Assembly (NCBI GenBank): GCA_029213045.1
Contig: JARGPN010000001.1
Location: forward strand, 210,562 to 274,561
DNA length: 64,000 bases
Direction: 5' to 3'
Origin: Alcanivoracaceae bacterium
GTDB taxonomy: Bacteria > Pseudomonadota > Gammaproteobacteria > Pseudomonadales > Alcanivoracaceae
The position numbers and the translations under genes were made by a program. The stretch's first letter is position 1. Each line of letters starts with the position of its first letter. Shown in pieces: positions 22,902-33,510 of the stretch. The notes under the pieces were generated by a model. The model ran no database searches. It saw only the letters and a program-made list of their open reading frames with translations, and was not told the DNA's origin.

Positions 22902-23041
22902 TCGAAAAGGTCAGTGAACTAGCTTGAAGCAGCATCTCGTAGTAGAAAGAAAAACAGTTAAAGCATTGTAGTAGTGGAAATGAAGCGCGCGAATGGCGCA
23001 GAAAATTTGAAGTGAAAGAAGAGAAGAGAGAGATAGAGAGT

Positions 23042-25153
23042 ATGTTTAATATCGTTAAAAAGGAATTTCAATTCGGTCGCGACACCGTCGTGCTGGAAAC
23101 TGGACGCATTGCCCGTCAGGCCACTGCTGCTGTAATGGTCACCATTGGTGAAACAGCTGTATTGGTTACCGTAGTGGGTAAAAAAGAAGCGGACCCAAAG
23201 AAAGATTTCTTCCCGCTTACTGTGAACTACCAAGAAAAAACGTACGCTGCCGGTAAAATTCCTGGTGGCTTCTTCAAGCGCGAAGGTCGTCCGTCCGAGA
23301 AAGAGACGCTGACTTGCCGCTTGATCGACCGTCCAATTCGTCCGCTGTTCCCTGACGGCTTCAAAAATGAAGTGCAGGTTGTGGCGACTGTGATGTCAGC
23401 AAGCAAAAACGTAGATCCAGATATTGCTTCGTTAATCGGTGCATCGGCCGCATTGGCGATTTCTGGTATTCCTTTTAGTGGCCCAATCGGTGCCGCGCGC
23501 GTTGGCTTTATCGACGGTTCTTATATTTTGAACCCAACTTTCTCTGAGCTAGAAACATCAGCGTTGGATTTGGTTGTTGCCGGCACCAAAGCTGCTGTAC
23601 TGATGGTTGAATCAGAAGCGGAAGAGCTGACTGAAGATCAAATGCTTGGCGCCGTATTGTTCGGTCACCAAGAGCTGCAAGCGGCTGTTACAGCGATCAA
23701 TGAATTTGCTGCAGAAGTTGGCACGCCTAAGTGGGAGTGGTCAGCTCCACAGGAAAATACAACGCTGAAAAACGCGATTGCTGAAAAGTTCGGTGCGGCG
23801 TTAAACGATGCCTACCGCATCATTAACAAGCAAGACCGTTACGGCAAAGTTGGTGAGTTGAAAGCTGCCGCCGTTGAAGCGTTTGCGACGGACGCCGAAG
23901 GCGCGCCAAGCAAAGACGAAGTGAGCAATCTTTTCCACGACATCGAATACCGCATCGTTCGTGATGCCGTGTTAGACGGTCGTCGTATTGATGGTCGTGC
24001 ATTGAACCAAGTGCGTGCGATTGAAAGCTCAGTGAACGTGCTGCCAAAAACACACGGTTCTGCTTTGTTCACACGCGGTGAAACGCAGGCCATTGTTGTT
24101 GCAACGTTGGGTGGCATGCGTGATGCACAAAACATCGAAGCATTGGAAGGTCGTCGTACCGACCGCTTTATGCTGCACTATAACTTCCCTCCATTCTGCG
24201 TAGGTGAAACCGGCATGATCGGCTCACCTAAGCGTCGCGAAATCGGTCATGGCCGTTTGGCGCGTCGTGGCGTTCAAGCAATGCTGCCGGATGAAAAAGA
24301 TTTCCCTTACGCGATTCGCGTTGTGTCTGAAATCACTGAATCTAACGGTTCGTCTTCCATGGCGTCCGTATGTGGTTCCTCAATGGCGATGATGGACGCT
24401 GGTGTGCCAATTAAAGCACCGGTTGCTGGTATCGCGATGGGCTTGGTGAAAGAAGACGACGGTCGTTTCTCTGTTATCTCTGACATCCTCGGCGACGAAG
24501 ATCACCTCGGCGATATGGACTTCAAAGTAGCGGGTACCGCGAACGGCGTTACTGCGTTGCAGATGGACATTAAGATCGAAGGCATTAACGAAGAAATTAT
24601 GGATGCGGCACTGACGCAAGCGCGCGAAGGTCGTTTACATATTCTTGGTGAAATGGCGAAAGCGATCAGCGCACCGCGTGCACAATTGTCTGCGAATGCA
24701 CCGACATTGCTTAGCATCAAGATCAAAGCGGACAAGATTCGTGACGTTATCGGTAAAGGTGGCGCGACCATTCGTTCACTGTGTGAAGAAACTGGCGCGA
24801 ACATCGACATCGAAGATGATGGATCGATCAAAGTGTACGGCGATACTCGTGAAGCAGCTGAGCTAGCAGTACGTAGAATTGAAGAAATTACTGCTGAAGC
24901 AGAAGTAGGCACAATCTACGAAGGCAAAGTGACACGCTGCGTAGATTTCGGCGCATTCGTTGAAATCATGCCGGGCACTGAAGGTCTATTGCACATTTCT
25001 CAGATCGCACAAGAGCGCGTTGAGAAAGTGACAGACTATGTGAACGAAGGCGATATCATTAAAGTGAAAGTACTGGACGTTGATCAGCGCGGCCGTATCA
25101 AGCTTTCAATGAAAGAAGCCAAGCTTGAGCTGGAAACACAGCAAGAAAGCTAA
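23042..25153 (+). CDS. pnp: Polynucleotide phosphorylase
   Basis: PNPase degrades RNA 3' to 5' with phosphate and is part of the degradosome. The 703-residue protein has two RNase PH-like domains ([13 protein letters not shown], then the catalytic core [17 protein letters not shown] with DMDFKVAGT), a KH domain ([20 protein letters not shown]) and a C-terminal S1 domain ([18 protein letters not shown]). The ATG at 23042 gives [12 protein letters not shown], homologous to E. coli; an ATG at 23012 adds ten purine-coded residues and is rejected. Closed by a 19-bp terminator. Confidence 0.98.
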   Translation: MFNIVKKEFQFGRDTVVLETGRIARQATAAVMVTIGETAVLVTVVGKKEADPKKDFFPLTVNYQEKTYAAGKIPGGFFKREGRPSEKETLTCRLIDRPIRPLFPDGFKNEVQVVATVMSASKNVDPDIASLIGASAALAISGIPFSGPIGAARVGFIDGSYILNPTFSELETSALDLVVAGTKAAVLMVESEAEELTEDQMLGAVLFGHQELQAAVTAINEFAAEVGTPKWEWSAPQENTTLKNAIAEKFGAALNDAYRIINKQDRYGKVGELKAAAVEAFATDAEGAPSKDEVSNLFHDIEYRIVRDAVLDGRRIDGRALNQVRAIESSVNVLPKTHGSALFTRGETQAIVVATLGGMRDAQNIEALEGRRTDRFMLHYNFPPFCVGETGMIGSPKRREIGHGRLARRGVQAMLPDEKDFPYAIRVVSEITESNGSSSMASVCGSSMAMMDAGVPIKAPVAGIAMGLVKEDDGRFSVISDILGDEDHLGDMDFKVAGTANGVTALQMDIKIEGINEEIMDAALTQAREGRLHILGEMAKAISAPRAQLSANAPTLLSIKIKADKIRDVIGKGGATIRSLCEETGANIDIEDDGSIKVYGDTREAAELAVRRIEEITAEAEVGTIYEGKVTRCVDFGAFVEIMPGTEGLLHISQIAQERVEKVTDYVNEGDIIKVKVLDVDQRGRIKLSMKEAKLELETQQES

Positions 25154-25160
25154 GCGTTAA

Positions 25161-25202
25161 GACCCACAAAAAAGCCGGCGAAAGCCGGCTTTTTTGTGGG
25201 TC
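25161..25202. terminator. Bidirectional terminator, perfect 19-bp stem with GAAA loop
   Basis: 25161-25179 pairs without mismatch with 25184-25202 around a GAAA tetraloop; six A/T on both arms give U-tracts in both directions. It ends pnp on the plus strand and would also end the convergent, now decayed, gene at 25235-25785. Confidence 0.95.
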
Positions 25203-25234
25203 GTATATGCTGCTCAGTTAAAGCAGCGCGACAA

Positions 25235-25785
25235 TTAGAAGTCGATAAACATAGAGAATCTAGTAATGTTATCGTCCAAGTCAGAGTCTTGAATGATAAC
25301 GTATTCGAAACCAAAGGCTTGGCCAAATCGACCGTTGCCCAAGCTGCCGCCGAAACCAAACGCAATATCTCCTACGCTTTCGTCAGCGGATGTGCCGTTC
25401 ACGGTGATGGTGTAAGGCTCCAAGCCAATCAAACCGTAAAGTGTGTAGTCGCTTTGCGAAAAGAAAAGCTTCCTAATTTCACGTTCGCTCTAAAGTAAGG
25501 GTCGAGACCGATGTCGGTTTCGGTGCCGCCGCTGAAGACGGTGTCCTCGATTAAACCAAAACCAATAGCACCACCGAGGGCAACGTTTTAATTGGCGTAA
25601 AAGTTGCCGCCTATACTGACGCCTAGTGGTACTTGATTGTCACTGGCGGCTGATTTGATTGGTAGAGCAACGATATCGGCGGCTACCCGTAGCGCGCCTT
25701 GTTTGATGGCGGTGTCGCTCGCCATAGCGGTAAGCGGCAGGCTAAGTGTTAGTGCAGTAGCAAGTGCAATACGTGTGTGATGCAT
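25235..25785 (-). pseudogene. Decayed outer-membrane beta-barrel protein gene
   Basis: Reading the minus strand from ATG 25785 (GGGGA box upstream) gives a good signal peptide (HHTRIALATALTLSLPLTAMA) and a mature start SDTAIKQGALRVAADIV. The frame then meets TAA after GGNFYAN, continues in the same frame with NVALGGAIGFGLIEDTVF, and needs a one-base shift near 25450 to continue as DYTLYGLIGLEPYTITVNG to a natural stop after FSMFIDF. Alternating Gly/aromatic strands and the terminal Phe fit a small outer-membrane barrel. One stop and one frameshift make it a pseudogene unless they are sequencing errors. The family is not identified. Confidence 0.7.
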
Positions 25786-25879
25786 GAGATTCCCCAAGGG
25801 CAAGTAAGGTGTTGATCTTGGCGGATGTTCACTCGACCTCGAAAATCGACGCATCCCTCATATGGGGGAGAGATCGCGA

Positions 25880-26094
25880 AAACGATGTATTTTTGGGGTC
25901 GCTATTGCCTGCCCAAATCTGAATGGATTTTTCAGTGGCGGGTTCTGCGTTGTTGTCCTGTAAGGCTTGCTTCATCACATCGAGTTCACCGGAGCAGCAA
26001 AACTGCTGGGATGCTTTTTGTCGTAGCGCTGGATGGTTTTGACGATGTCTTCAGGCCATAAACGTCATCGATAAGATGATGTGTAAATTCTCAT
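25880..26094 (-). pseudogene. Possible degraded gene remnant
   Basis: This gene-free stretch (25786-26269) has no intact frame with normal codon usage. On the minus strand, protein-like text appears in pieces: MRIYTSSYR, stop, then PEDIVKTIQRYDKKHP, then in a shifted frame LDVMKQALQDNNAEPATEKS and IQIWAGNSDP. This looks like one small gene broken by a stop and a frameshift. I cannot name the family. Overlapping short plus-strand frames are not convincing. Confidence 0.3.
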
Positions 26095-26220
26095 GTGGCA
26101 GGCGACGTTGTTTAATACTCGGTTTAGCGAACGCTGGTGTTATCGAAGTATTGGAACATTGTTTCGGGATGAATTAGTGCGCCGCCAAAAGGACGAGGGT
26201 GGAAATGACGAACAGAAGGG

Positions 26221-26246
26221 CGCGGGGCTATGCAGTAATCCCCGCG
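26221..26246. terminator. Terminator-like hairpin downstream of acs
   Basis: CGCGGGG (26221-26227) pairs with CCCCGCG (26240-26246) around a 12-base loop, 24 bases beyond the acs stop. Only weak T-richness follows on either strand, so its strength is uncertain. Confidence 0.4.
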
Positions 26247-26269
26247 TCGCTTTCTTTGTTTTGCATGTT

Positions 26270-28207
26270 TTAGCTGTTCATGCGCCCGGCGATTAATTCA
26301 TCCACTACCGATGGGTCGGCGAGGGTTGAGGTATCACCAAGGGTATCCAATTCATTGGCCGCAATTTTGCGCAAAATGCGCCGCATGATTTTGCCTGAAC
26401 GGGTTTTCGGAAGCCCCGGTGCAAAGTGAATTAAATCGGGTTTTGCGATGGCGCCAATTTCTTTCGCCACAAACTCTCTCAGCTCTTGGTGAAGTGCGTC
26501 ACTGTCTTCGACACCTTTCATAAGCGAGATGTAGGCGTAGATGCCTTGGCCTTTAATGTCGTGCGGGTAGCCGACGACGGCGGCCTCAGAAACGGCTTTG
26601 TGTAGCACTAAGGCCGATTCCACTTCGGCAGTGCCGAGACGGTGTCCTGAGACGTTCAGGACGTCATCGACGCGGCCGGTGATCCAGTAGTAACCGTCTT
26701 CGTCGCGACGCGCGCCGTCGCCGGTGAAGTAGGCATTTTTGTACGCAGAAAAATAGGTCTCGATCATTCTTTTGTGATCGCCGTAGACGGTACGAATTTG
26801 GCTCGGCCAGCTGCTTTTAATAATTAAGTTGCCAGACGCTGCGCCTTCCAGTTCGTTGCCTTCTGGGTCCACCAGCGCAGGCTCAACGCCGAACATCGGC
26901 AAGGTGGCGGAGCCAGGTTTTAGATCTGTTACGCCAGGAATCGGCGAAATCATGATGGCGCCGGTTTCGGTTTGCCACCAGGTATCGACAACGGGGCAGC
27001 GTTCTTCACCTACGACGCGGTGATACCACTCCCAGGCTTCGGGGTTAATCGGTTCGCCAACGGAGCCTAAAAGTTTGAGTGACGCGCGTGAGGTTTTGGT
27101 TACTGGCTCGTCACCGAGACCCATTAGCGCGCGGATGGCCGTCGGCGCGGTGTAGAAAATATTGACCTTATGTTTGTCGATGACTTGCCAAAAACGGGAC
27201 GCATCTGGGTAGGTCGGCACACCTTCAAACATTAATGTGACGGCGCCGTTCGCGAGTGGGCCGTAAACGATATAGGAATGCCCGGTGATCCAGCCAACGT
27301 CGGCGGTGCACCAGAAAATGTCGCCGTCGTGATAATCAAACACATATTTGTGTGTGAGGGTGGCGTTGAGCAAATACCCTGCGGTGGTGTGAAGCACGCC
27401 TTTGGGTTTGCCGGTGGAACCAGAGGTATAAAGAATAAAGAGCGGATCTTCCGCGTCCATGCTTTCTGCGGGGCAATCGGCGCTGACGCTAGCGCATGCG
27501 TCGTGGTACCAAACATCGCGGTCGCTATGCCATTCGATATCGCCGCCAGTGCGTTTTACGACAATGCAGGTGTGTGTGCTAGGGCAATGTGCCAAGGCTT
27601 TATCGGCGTTAGCCTTGAGCGGTACTTTCTTGCCGCCACGTACGCCTTCGTCGGCAGTAATCACTGCGCTGGCTTCGGCATCAAGAATACGATCCTTCAG
27701 TGCTTCGGGAGAGAACCCTCCGAAGACAACGGAATGCACAGCACCAATGCGTGCGCAGGCCAACATGGCGTAAGCGGCTTCAGGAATCATTGGCATGTAG
27801 ATGCAAACGCGGTCGCCTTTTTTAACGCCGCGTTGTTTGAGTACGTTGGCAAGGCGGCACACTTCTTCGTGTAGTTCACGATAGCTGATGTGCTTTTGTT
27901 GGTCGGGTTCGTCGCCTTCCCAAATAATCGCAGTTTGATCGGCACGGTCGGCGAGATGTCGGTCAATGCAGTTGGTGGTGACGTTCAGTTTGCCGCCGCG
28001 AAACCAGCTCGCTTGGCCTTCGGCGAAATCCCACTCGCACACTTCGTCCCAGTGCTTGTCCCACGTTAATAATTGTTCGGCCCGAGCACCCCAAAAACGC
28101 GCGGGTGAATCGATGGACTCTTTATACCAAGCATCATAAGTGGCTTTGTTCATGAGCGATTGGCGCTTGAAGTCTTCGGGAACCGGATAGACCTTAACGG
28201 TGGACAT
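26270..28207 (-). CDS. acs: Acetyl-CoA synthetase
   Basis: Acs activates acetate to acetyl-CoA through acetyl-AMP, allowing growth on acetate. The 645-residue ANL-family protein has the P-loop-like [19 protein letters not shown], the hinge and nucleotide motifs DTWWQTETG and [20 protein letters not shown], and the C-terminal [17 protein letters not shown] carrying the lysine that Pat-type acetyltransferases modify. GGGAG precedes the ATG. In Pseudomonas an acs gene also lies between pnp and the pan genes, and Cbr/Crc control of acetate use would fit the neighbourhood (inference). Confidence 0.96.
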   Translation of the reverse strand: MSTVKVYPVPEDFKRQSLMNKATYDAWYKESIDSPARFWGARAEQLLTWDKHWDEVCEWDFAEGQASWFRGGKLNVTTNCIDRHLADRADQTAIIWEGDEPDQQKHISYRELHEEVCRLANVLKQRGVKKGDRVCIYMPMIPEAAYAMLACARIGAVHSVVFGGFSPEALKDRILDAEASAVITADEGVRGGKKVPLKANADKALAHCPSTHTCIVVKRTGGDIEWHSDRDVWYHDACASVSADCPAESMDAEDPLFILYTSGSTGKPKGVLHTTAGYLLNATLTHKYVFDYHDGDIFWCTADVGWITGHSYIVYGPLANGAVTLMFEGVPTYPDASRFWQVIDKHKVNIFYTAPTAIRALMGLGDEPVTKTSRASLKLLGSVGEPINPEAWEWYHRVVGEERCPVVDTWWQTETGAIMISPIPGVTDLKPGSATLPMFGVEPALVDPEGNELEGAASGNLIIKSSWPSQIRTVYGDHKRMIETYFSAYKNAYFTGDGARRDEDGYYWITGRVDDVLNVSGHRLGTAEVESALVLHKAVSEAAVVGYPHDIKGQGIYAYISLMKGVEDSDALHQELREFVAKEIGAIAKPDLIHFAPGLPKTRSGKIMRRILRKIAANELDTLGDTSTLADPSVVDELIAGRMNS

Positions 28208-28352
28208 AGCATCTCCCTTTTATGTACGGCTAGTTCGATTTCGAGCACAACGCAGTCCGCGTTGGCGAATTGTTTTTTCGGGGGAGTCACTATTGAACAA
28301 ACGTTGCGGCAGGTAAAGAGCAAGTGAGGGTGTTGTGAGAAAAAGCTGCAAC

Positions 28353-28379
28353 AAAAAACGCCGGTGAGACCGGCGTTTT
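28353..28379 (-). terminator. Terminator downstream of panD
   Basis: An 11-bp perfect stem (28355-28365 with 28369-28379), loop of 3, and on the minus strand a run of six T (28358-28353). It ends the minus-strand pantothenate transcript before acs. Confidence 0.9.
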
Positions 28380-28407
28380 ATTAAACAGATTTGCGCTGTT
28401 TATAGAT

Positions 28408-28788
28408 TCAGGCGACCTGAACCGGAATCGCATTGCTGGAGCCTTTCACATCATTGCCGTCGGCCAAGTACACCAGACGAGGTTTGAAGTTGATCAGCTC
28501 TGCAGACGAGTAGCCAGCGTAGGCACAGATGATCAGACGATCACCAGGGCTCGCTTTGTGGGCGGCTGCGCCGTTAACAGAAATCATGCGTGACCCTTCC
28601 TCTGCGCGAATCGCATAGGTGGTGAAACGCTCGCCATTATCGACGTTATAAATTTGGATTTGCTCATATTCCAAGATTCCCGCCATATCGAGCAAGTTGC
28701 CATCGATAGCGCAGGAGCCTTCATATTCCAGTTCCGCGTGTGTCACTCGGGCCTGGTGCAGTTTGGCTTTCAACATTGTGCACTGCAT
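28408..28788 (-). CDS. panD: Aspartate 1-decarboxylase (pyruvoyl enzyme precursor)
   Basis: PanD makes beta-alanine from aspartate for pantothenate. The 126-residue precursor contains YEGSCAID with the Gly24-Ser25 self-cleavage site that forms the pyruvoyl cofactor, and [10 protein letters not shown] and [13 protein letters not shown] typical of the family; it ends AIPVQVA exactly like E. coli. It is separated from panC by 131 bases. Confidence 0.97.
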   Translation of the reverse strand: MQCTMLKAKLHQARVTHAELEYEGSCAIDGNLLDMAGILEYEQIQIYNVDNGERFTTYAIRAEEGSRMISVNGAAAHKASPGDRLIICAYAGYSSAELINFKPRLVYLADGNDVKGSSNAIPVQVA

Positions 28789-28919
28789 AGGTAATACCTC
28801 TCTCAGCTGCCCGTACTACGTTGATTCAAGTGCTGAACCAATACGACGAACTACTTAAGTAACGCTCAGGCGTCGGTGCCGAAAATGGCGCGCCAGTATG
28901 CCTTAAGAATAAGGCGCTC

Positions 28920-29762
28920 TCAAATCGTCAAAACGACATTGTCTATCAATCGCGTGCCGCCGAGTTTGGCCGCAACGGCAACAACCAAGCGGCTGCTCGG
29001 CAAAGTGGCCGGTAACAGCGTGTCAGCATCTGCGATTTGTAAGTAATCGACCCTGAATCCTTTGGCCTCCAAGGTTTGCGAATACTTACTCTCAAGCGAT
29101 CTGAAGTCAGCAGATTTGACCATAATTTCTGCCTTCAGTGCCTGTAAAACCTTGTGAATTTCTGCAGCAAGCTGCTTTTCAGGGGCGCTAAGGTATCCAT
29201 TTCTGGAGCTCATGGCGAGGCCGCTGGCCTCTCGGCAGGTCGGAACGCCGACAATTTCGATCGGAAAAAAGAGATCTTTGGTCATGCGCCGCAATACGGC
29301 CAGTTGTTGGAAGTCCTTTTCGCCGAAGCAAGCGACGTCGGGTTGGACGATGTTGAACAGCTTGCTGACCACCGTGGTGACGCCGCGAAAGTGCCCAGGT
29401 CGGCTGGCACCACATAGGGTGTCGCCGAGGTCGTCTACGTCAACCCAGGTGCCATTTCTCTCAGGGTACATCTCATCTACGGACGGCGCGAACACAAGGT
29501 GGCAGCCGCCCTCGGCGAGCTGGGCGCAGTCGTTGTCGAGGGTGCGCGGATAGCTATCGAAGTCTTCGTTCGGGCCGAATTGGGTGGGGTTAACGAAGAT
29601 GCTCGCGACGACGCGATCGGCGTGCTTAAGCGCTTCGGTAACCAGAGATATATGCCCAGCGTGGAGGTTGCCCATGGTGGGCACGAACGCCACTTTGAGG
29701 TTTTGCATTTTCCAGTCACGCACCTGCCGGCGGACTTCAGCAATGGTATGCAGGGTTTGCAT
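28920..29762 (-). CDS. panC: Pantothenate synthetase (pantoate-beta-alanine ligase)
   Basis: PanC condenses pantoate with beta-alanine using ATP. The 280-residue protein has the HIGH-type motif PTMGNLHAGHISLV (about residues 29-42), FVNPTQFGPNEDF and the KMSKS-type MSSRNGYLS. It forms the pantothenate route together with panB upstream and panD downstream; the panB-panC gap of 199 bases holds one 8-bp hairpin (29907-29926) and no visible gene. Confidence 0.97.
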   Translation of the reverse strand: MQTLHTIAEVRRQVRDWKMQNLKVAFVPTMGNLHAGHISLVTEALKHADRVVASIFVNPTQFGPNEDFDSYPRTLDNDCAQLAEGGCHLVFAPSVDEMYPERNGTWVDVDDLGDTLCGASRPGHFRGVTTVVSKLFNIVQPDVACFGEKDFQQLAVLRRMTKDLFFPIEIVGVPTCREASGLAMSSRNGYLSAPEKQLAAEIHKVLQALKAEIMVKSADFRSLESKYSQTLEAKGFRVDYLQIADADTLLPATLPSSRLVVAVAAKLGGTRLIDNVVLTI

Positions 29763-29906
29763 AGTCAGACATCTCCAGCGGTGATGGTAGCGAGCAGGGC
29801 GCGCATTATCGGATGTCTTAATGTTTTTGTCGCCTCTTGTATAACTTGAGGTGTTAGCAGGTGCTTGGGGCTAGGTTGAGGTTTTGGAGTGTTAGTCGAG
29901 GCCGTT

Positions 29907-29926
29907 ATCGCTTGCCTGCAAGCGAT
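29907..29926. other. Hairpin in the panB-panC gap
   Basis: ATCGCTTG (29907-29914) pairs with CAAGCGAT (29919-29926) around CCTG. There is no T-run, so it is not clearly a terminator; the panB and panC genes may still be cotranscribed. Confidence 0.4.
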
Positions 29927-29961
29927 GATGGCGTGCAGGCGGCGTCCCAGGCTAAGCCGTG

Positions 29962-30750
29962 TTAGAAGCAGTGTTCCGAAGCGGGGAAGTTGCCGCTTTT
30001 TACGGCCTCGTCATAGGCTTTGAACGCGGCATTAATGTTGTCTTGGCCGTCCATAAAGTTTTTCACGAAGCGCGCGGTTTTGCCGACGGTGACGCCGAGC
30101 ATGTCATGCATTACCAGCACTTGTCCGTCGCATTCTGGGCCTGCACCGATGCCGATAACCGGGATGCCTACCGCAGCCACTAGCTCAGCGGTAACGGCGC
30201 GCGGCACGCATTCTAGGAGCAGCACATCCGCGCCGGCGGCTTCCAGTGCTTTGGCGTCTGCAATCATTTTCTTCGCGGCATCCGCTTCCCGACCCTGCAC
30301 GCGGTAGCCGCCGAAGGCATTGACGCTTTGTGGCGTCAGACCTAAGTGTGCACAGACGGGCACGCCGTTGCGTTTAAGGATACCGATGGTGTCGGCCAGC
30401 CAGCCGGCGCCCTCGAGCTTAACCATGTTGGCGCCAGCCGCCATTAACGTGTGTGCGGCATCTAGTGCGCGCTCAGGAGTGGCTGCGGTCATGAAGGGCA
30501 GGTCGGCCATGATCAAAGCGCCTTGGTTGCCTCGGGCCACTGCGGCGGTGTGATAGGCAATATCAGCGGTGGTCACAGGCAGTGTGCTGTCGTGCCCTTG
30601 CAGCACCATGCCGAGGGAATCACCGATCAGCATGACGTCGATGCCGGCACTGCTGATTTGATGTGAGAACGTCGCATCGTAAGCGGTGAGCACTGAGAAT
30701 TTTTTTCCATCGAGTTTGCATTGCTGCAGGGTACGAAGGGTGACAGCCAT
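29962..30750 (-). CDS. panB: 3-methyl-2-oxobutanoate hydroxymethyltransferase
   Basis: PanB makes ketopantoate from 2-oxoisovalerate and methylene-tetrahydrofolate. The 262-residue barrel shows [30 protein letters not shown] (metal and substrate loop) and [21 protein letters not shown] chose the ATG at 30750 because a perfect AGGAGG lies five bases upstream; a longer frame from 30768 would bury this site. It follows a deoxynucleoside kinase gene by 41 bases in a folate/pantothenate operon. Confidence 0.97.
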   Translation of the reverse strand: MAVTLRTLQQCKLDGKKFSVLTAYDATFSHQISSAGIDVMLIGDSLGMVLQGHDSTLPVTTADIAYHTAAVARGNQGALIMADLPFMTAATPERALDAAHTLMAAGANMVKLEGAGWLADTIGILKRNGVPVCAHLGLTPQSVNAFGGYRVQGREADAAKKMIADAKALEAAGADVLLLECVPRAVTAELVAAVGIPVIGIGAGPECDGQVLVMHDMLGVTVGKTARFVKNFMDGQDNINAAFKAYDEAVKSGNFPASEHCF

Positions 30751-30791
30751 GGAGGCCTCCTGCGACACAGAGTTCGGAAATGGGCTGGCGG

Positions 30792-31466
30792 TTAGGCCAG
30801 CGGGCGCGGATTAAAGTAGTGCCGACCTGAGCGGATGTCCAGCGCATAGTCGATCAGTTGCTGGTAGTCCTCGTCGCGGTTGGCCAAATCAATATCGCTG
30901 GCATTGACGATAAGCAGTGGCGCGGCATCGTAAAAATGAAAGAACCGCGCATAGGCATCGTTAAGCCGATCTAAATATTCTGCGTTGATATCTTGTTCGC
31001 TGGCCACGCCACGACGTTGAATGCGTTGTAGCAGCACGTTGCTAGGTGCCTGCAAATAAATTACTAAATCAGGCCGCGGCGCGTCGAGCGTCATATGTTC
31101 ATAAACATTGGCGTAAAGCTTGTACTCGTCTTCGTCGAGAGTGACTTCAGCGAAGAGTTTGTCCTTATCGATCAAAAAATCGCTGACGCGTACATTTTCA
31201 AACAAGTTGTCTTGCTTTATATCACGCAGCTGTTGCGCGCGCTGAAACAGGAAAAATAATTGTGTTTGCAGGGCGTAGCGTTTTGGGTCTTGGTAAAAGC
31301 GCGTGAGAAAAGGATTTTCTTCCGCTTGTTCGAGAAGCGTTTCGTAATTGAAGGTGTCTGCGAGTTTGCGCGCGAGAGTCGTTTTGCCGACGCCGATGGC
31401 ACCTTCAACAGCAATAAAATGCGGTAACTTTCCGGATTGTCTTAATTGTTCGAGCTTTGGATTCAA
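30792..31466 (-). CDS. Deoxynucleoside kinase family protein
   Basis: A 224-residue P-loop kinase. Walker A is [17 protein letters not shown] (about residues 19-35); [11 protein letters not shown], the [13 protein letters not shown] helix, the [13 protein letters not shown] segment and [22 protein letters not shown] follow the order of dGK/dCK-type kinases, which phosphorylate deoxynucleosides for salvage. The substrate cannot be read from the sequence. Its ATG overlaps the folK stop (ATGA), so the two are translationally coupled. Confidence 0.88.
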   Translation of the reverse strand: MNPKLEQLRQSGKLPHFIAVEGAIGVGKTTLARKLADTFNYETLLEQAEENPFLTRFYQDPKRYALQTQLFFLFQRAQQLRDIKQDNLFENVRVSDFLIDKDKLFAEVTLDEDEYKLYANVYEHMTLDAPRPDLVIYLQAPSNVLLQRIQRRGVASEQDINAEYLDRLNDAYARFFHFYDAAPLLIVNASDIDLANRDEDYQQLIDYALDIRSGRHYFNPRPLA

Positions 31467-31969
31467 GGCGCGGGTCTCCAGTCTGCCTTGCTATGATACC
31501 AGACACCGTCTTTATTGCAGGTGCGATATAGCGCTTCAATGCTGCGCCCATCTGCAAGCACTAAATGTGGTGCGATGGCGTGCAGAGGCACCAATACAAA
31601 AGCGCGTTCACCAATATGGGCGTGCGGAACAATCAGGTCTGCGGTGTGAATAATGTCGTCGCCGTAGCTCAAAATATCTAAGTCCAACATCCTTTCGCCC
31701 CAGTGTCTTGTTGGGGTGCGGCCAGCGGCTTTTTCTATTTCTTGGATGGCGGCGAGTAATGCGTGCGCGGATAACGTTGTTTGAATATGCACAGCGGCAT
31801 TGAGGAATTCAGGTTGATCCTGTGGGCCAACAGGGGTGGTGCGGAACAGCGGAGAGACGTCAAGGATGTGAGTGCTAGAAAGGGCGGCAAGTTGGTCTAC
31901 AGCGAAACGTAATTGTGTTTCGGGGTTGCCGAGGTTACTACCTAATCCAATAAAGCAGTCATTTACCAT
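31463..31969 (-). CDS. folK: 2-amino-4-hydroxy-6-hydroxymethyldihydropteridine diphosphokinase
   Basis: FolK pyrophosphorylates the pterin that FolP (at 12 kb here) uses for folate. The 168-residue protein starts VNDCFIGLGSNLGNPETQL and contains RWGERMLDLDILSYGD-type catalytic sequence (HWGERMLDLDIL) and VPHAHIGERAFVLVPL. The start at 31969 lies one base after the pcnB stop codon; the longer open frame upstream only overlaps pcnB and lacks homology. Confidence 0.97.
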   Translation of the reverse strand: MVNDCFIGLGSNLGNPETQLRFAVDQLAALSSTHILDVSPLFRTTPVGPQDQPEFLNAAVHIQTTLSAHALLAAIQEIEKAAGRTPTRHWGERMLDLDILSYGDDIIHTADLIVPHAHIGERAFVLVPLHAIAPHLVLADGRSIEALYRTCNKDGVWYHSKADWRPAP

Positions 31970-31970
31970 T

Positions 31971-33323
31971 TTACGTGTTCTGGCGTCGCGGACGCCGACG
32001 GCGTCTTTTGCCGCTGCTTGCTCCTTGACCAAGATCGCGGACCAACTGGTCTCTACCGATGCTATCCGCCTCTTGGTACTGCGTCCACCATTCTCCGAGT
32101 CCTGGCTCAATTTCGCCGGATTGTTCGCGTAGTAACAAGAAATCGTATGCGGCACGGAAGCGAGGGTGCTCCACGAGTGCTTCTGCGCGGCGGCCGTGGC
32201 GGCTATCGAGGCGGGCTTGTAAATCCCAAATCTCGCGCATTACCGTAGAAAAGCGTTTCGGGATGGTGGTGACTTTGATTTGTTCGTTAAGCACCTGTCC
32301 GGACGCTTTGGACATGGCGGGGGCGTACGGCATGCCATTGTCGAGATGCTTTTGCAGGCGTTTATGTAAGGCGGGCCAAAGCAGTACCGCATACAAAAAA
32401 GCGGGTGTGACGGGACGCTCGTTAGCAATGCGAACGTCGGTGTTGCGTGCCGCCTGCTCAATCAACGCCTGCCAGATTTTTTTCTGCTCCGCATCGTGCA
32501 GGCGTTTTCCGGTTTCCGGAAATAGCACTTCAAATAAGCTATAGCGTTGTAGCGCTGCCACCGAGCTTAGTGCGTGGCCGGTGAGGAATAACTTTAAAAC
32601 TTCATCGAATAGGCGTGCGGCGGGTACTTGATATAACAACGTCGCAAGCGGGCGAATGGGCTTTTCCGTTGACGCCTCAAGTTCGAAATTTAATTTTGCG
32701 GCGAAGCGTGCCGCGCGCAACATGCGCACAGGATCTTCGCGGTAGCGTTGTTCTGGGTCACCGATTAAACGAATTAATTTGCGCTCTATATCTTTGAGGC
32801 TGCCAACAAAGTCATACAATGCGAAATCAGCAATATTGTAGTAGAGCGCATTGATGGTGAAGTCACGACGCAGTGCATCTTCTTCAATGCTGCCGTAAAC
32901 GTTGTCGCGAAGAATTAATCCACCGTCACTTTGCGAATGATCGTCATCGGCATGATCACTGGTGAGCGCGCGGAAGGTGGATACTTCGATGGTCTCGCGA
33001 CCGAACATTACATGCACTAAGCGAAAGCGACGGCCGATAATGCGACTGCGGCGAAAGAGCGGTTTAGCTTCTTCGGGCGTAGCATTGGTGACAACGTCAA
33101 AATCTTTCGGCGTGTAGCCGGTGAGGATATCGCGCAAACAGCCGCCAACCAGATAGGCGTCGAAGCCGCCTTTGTGCAGACCGTAGAGCACATCGAGCGC
33201 CGCACGGCTAAGTTGCTTGCGAGAAATTTCGTGGTGTTCGCGGGTATGGATATCCGGCACCGGTAAACTGGTGGAACTCTTCCCGAAGATTCGAGTCACA
33301 AATGCGGACAACTTGCCAGACAT
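31971..33323 (-). CDS. pcnB: Poly(A) polymerase I
   Basis: PcnB adds poly(A) tails that mark RNA for decay. The 450-residue nucleotidyltransferase has the KGGFDAYLVGGCLRDILTG and KDFDVVTNATPEE motifs with the catalytic Asp pair, RRFRLVHV, and DFTINALYYNIAD; the C-terminus is very basic (GKRRRRRPRRQN), as usual for RNA binding. The upstream neighbours are cbrB and the candidate CrcZ RNA, as in Pseudomonas. Confidence 0.96.
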   Translation of the reverse strand: MSGKLSAFVTRIFGKSSTSLPVPDIHTREHHEISRKQLSRAALDVLYGLHKGGFDAYLVGGCLRDILTGYTPKDFDVVTNATPEEAKPLFRRSRIIGRRFRLVHVMFGRETIEVSTFRALTSDHADDDHSQSDGGLILRDNVYGSIEEDALRRDFTINALYYNIADFALYDFVGSLKDIERKLIRLIGDPEQRYREDPVRMLRAARFAAKLNFELEASTEKPIRPLATLLYQVPAARLFDEVLKLFLTGHALSSVAALQRYSLFEVLFPETGKRLHDAEQKKIWQALIEQAARNTDVRIANERPVTPAFLYAVLLWPALHKRLQKHLDNGMPYAPAMSKASGQVLNEQIKVTTIPKRFSTVMREIWDLQARLDSRHGRRAEALVEHPRFRAAYDFLLLREQSGEIEPGLGEWWTQYQEADSIGRDQLVRDLGQGASSGKRRRRRPRRQNT

Positions 33324-33510
33324 GCGTTTTCACTATTCCAGTTTTTCAAAGTCGGGCATGTTAGCACGGCCAGTGCGCTGAATGTGTAGCATGCAGTAGA
33401 GAGTTTTGCGGTATTCGCCTGTTGAGAGGTTATCGGTTTGCTGATTCGGCTGGAGGAAAATTTGTTGGGATGCTGGTTTAGATGCCACGAATTCCAAAGG
33501 CCCAGAAATG

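Noticed and set aside
25825..26296. Short plus-strand frames between the barrel pseudogene and acs
   Set aside because: No ribosome binding sites, no family resemblance; the minus-strand reading is more protein-like though broken.
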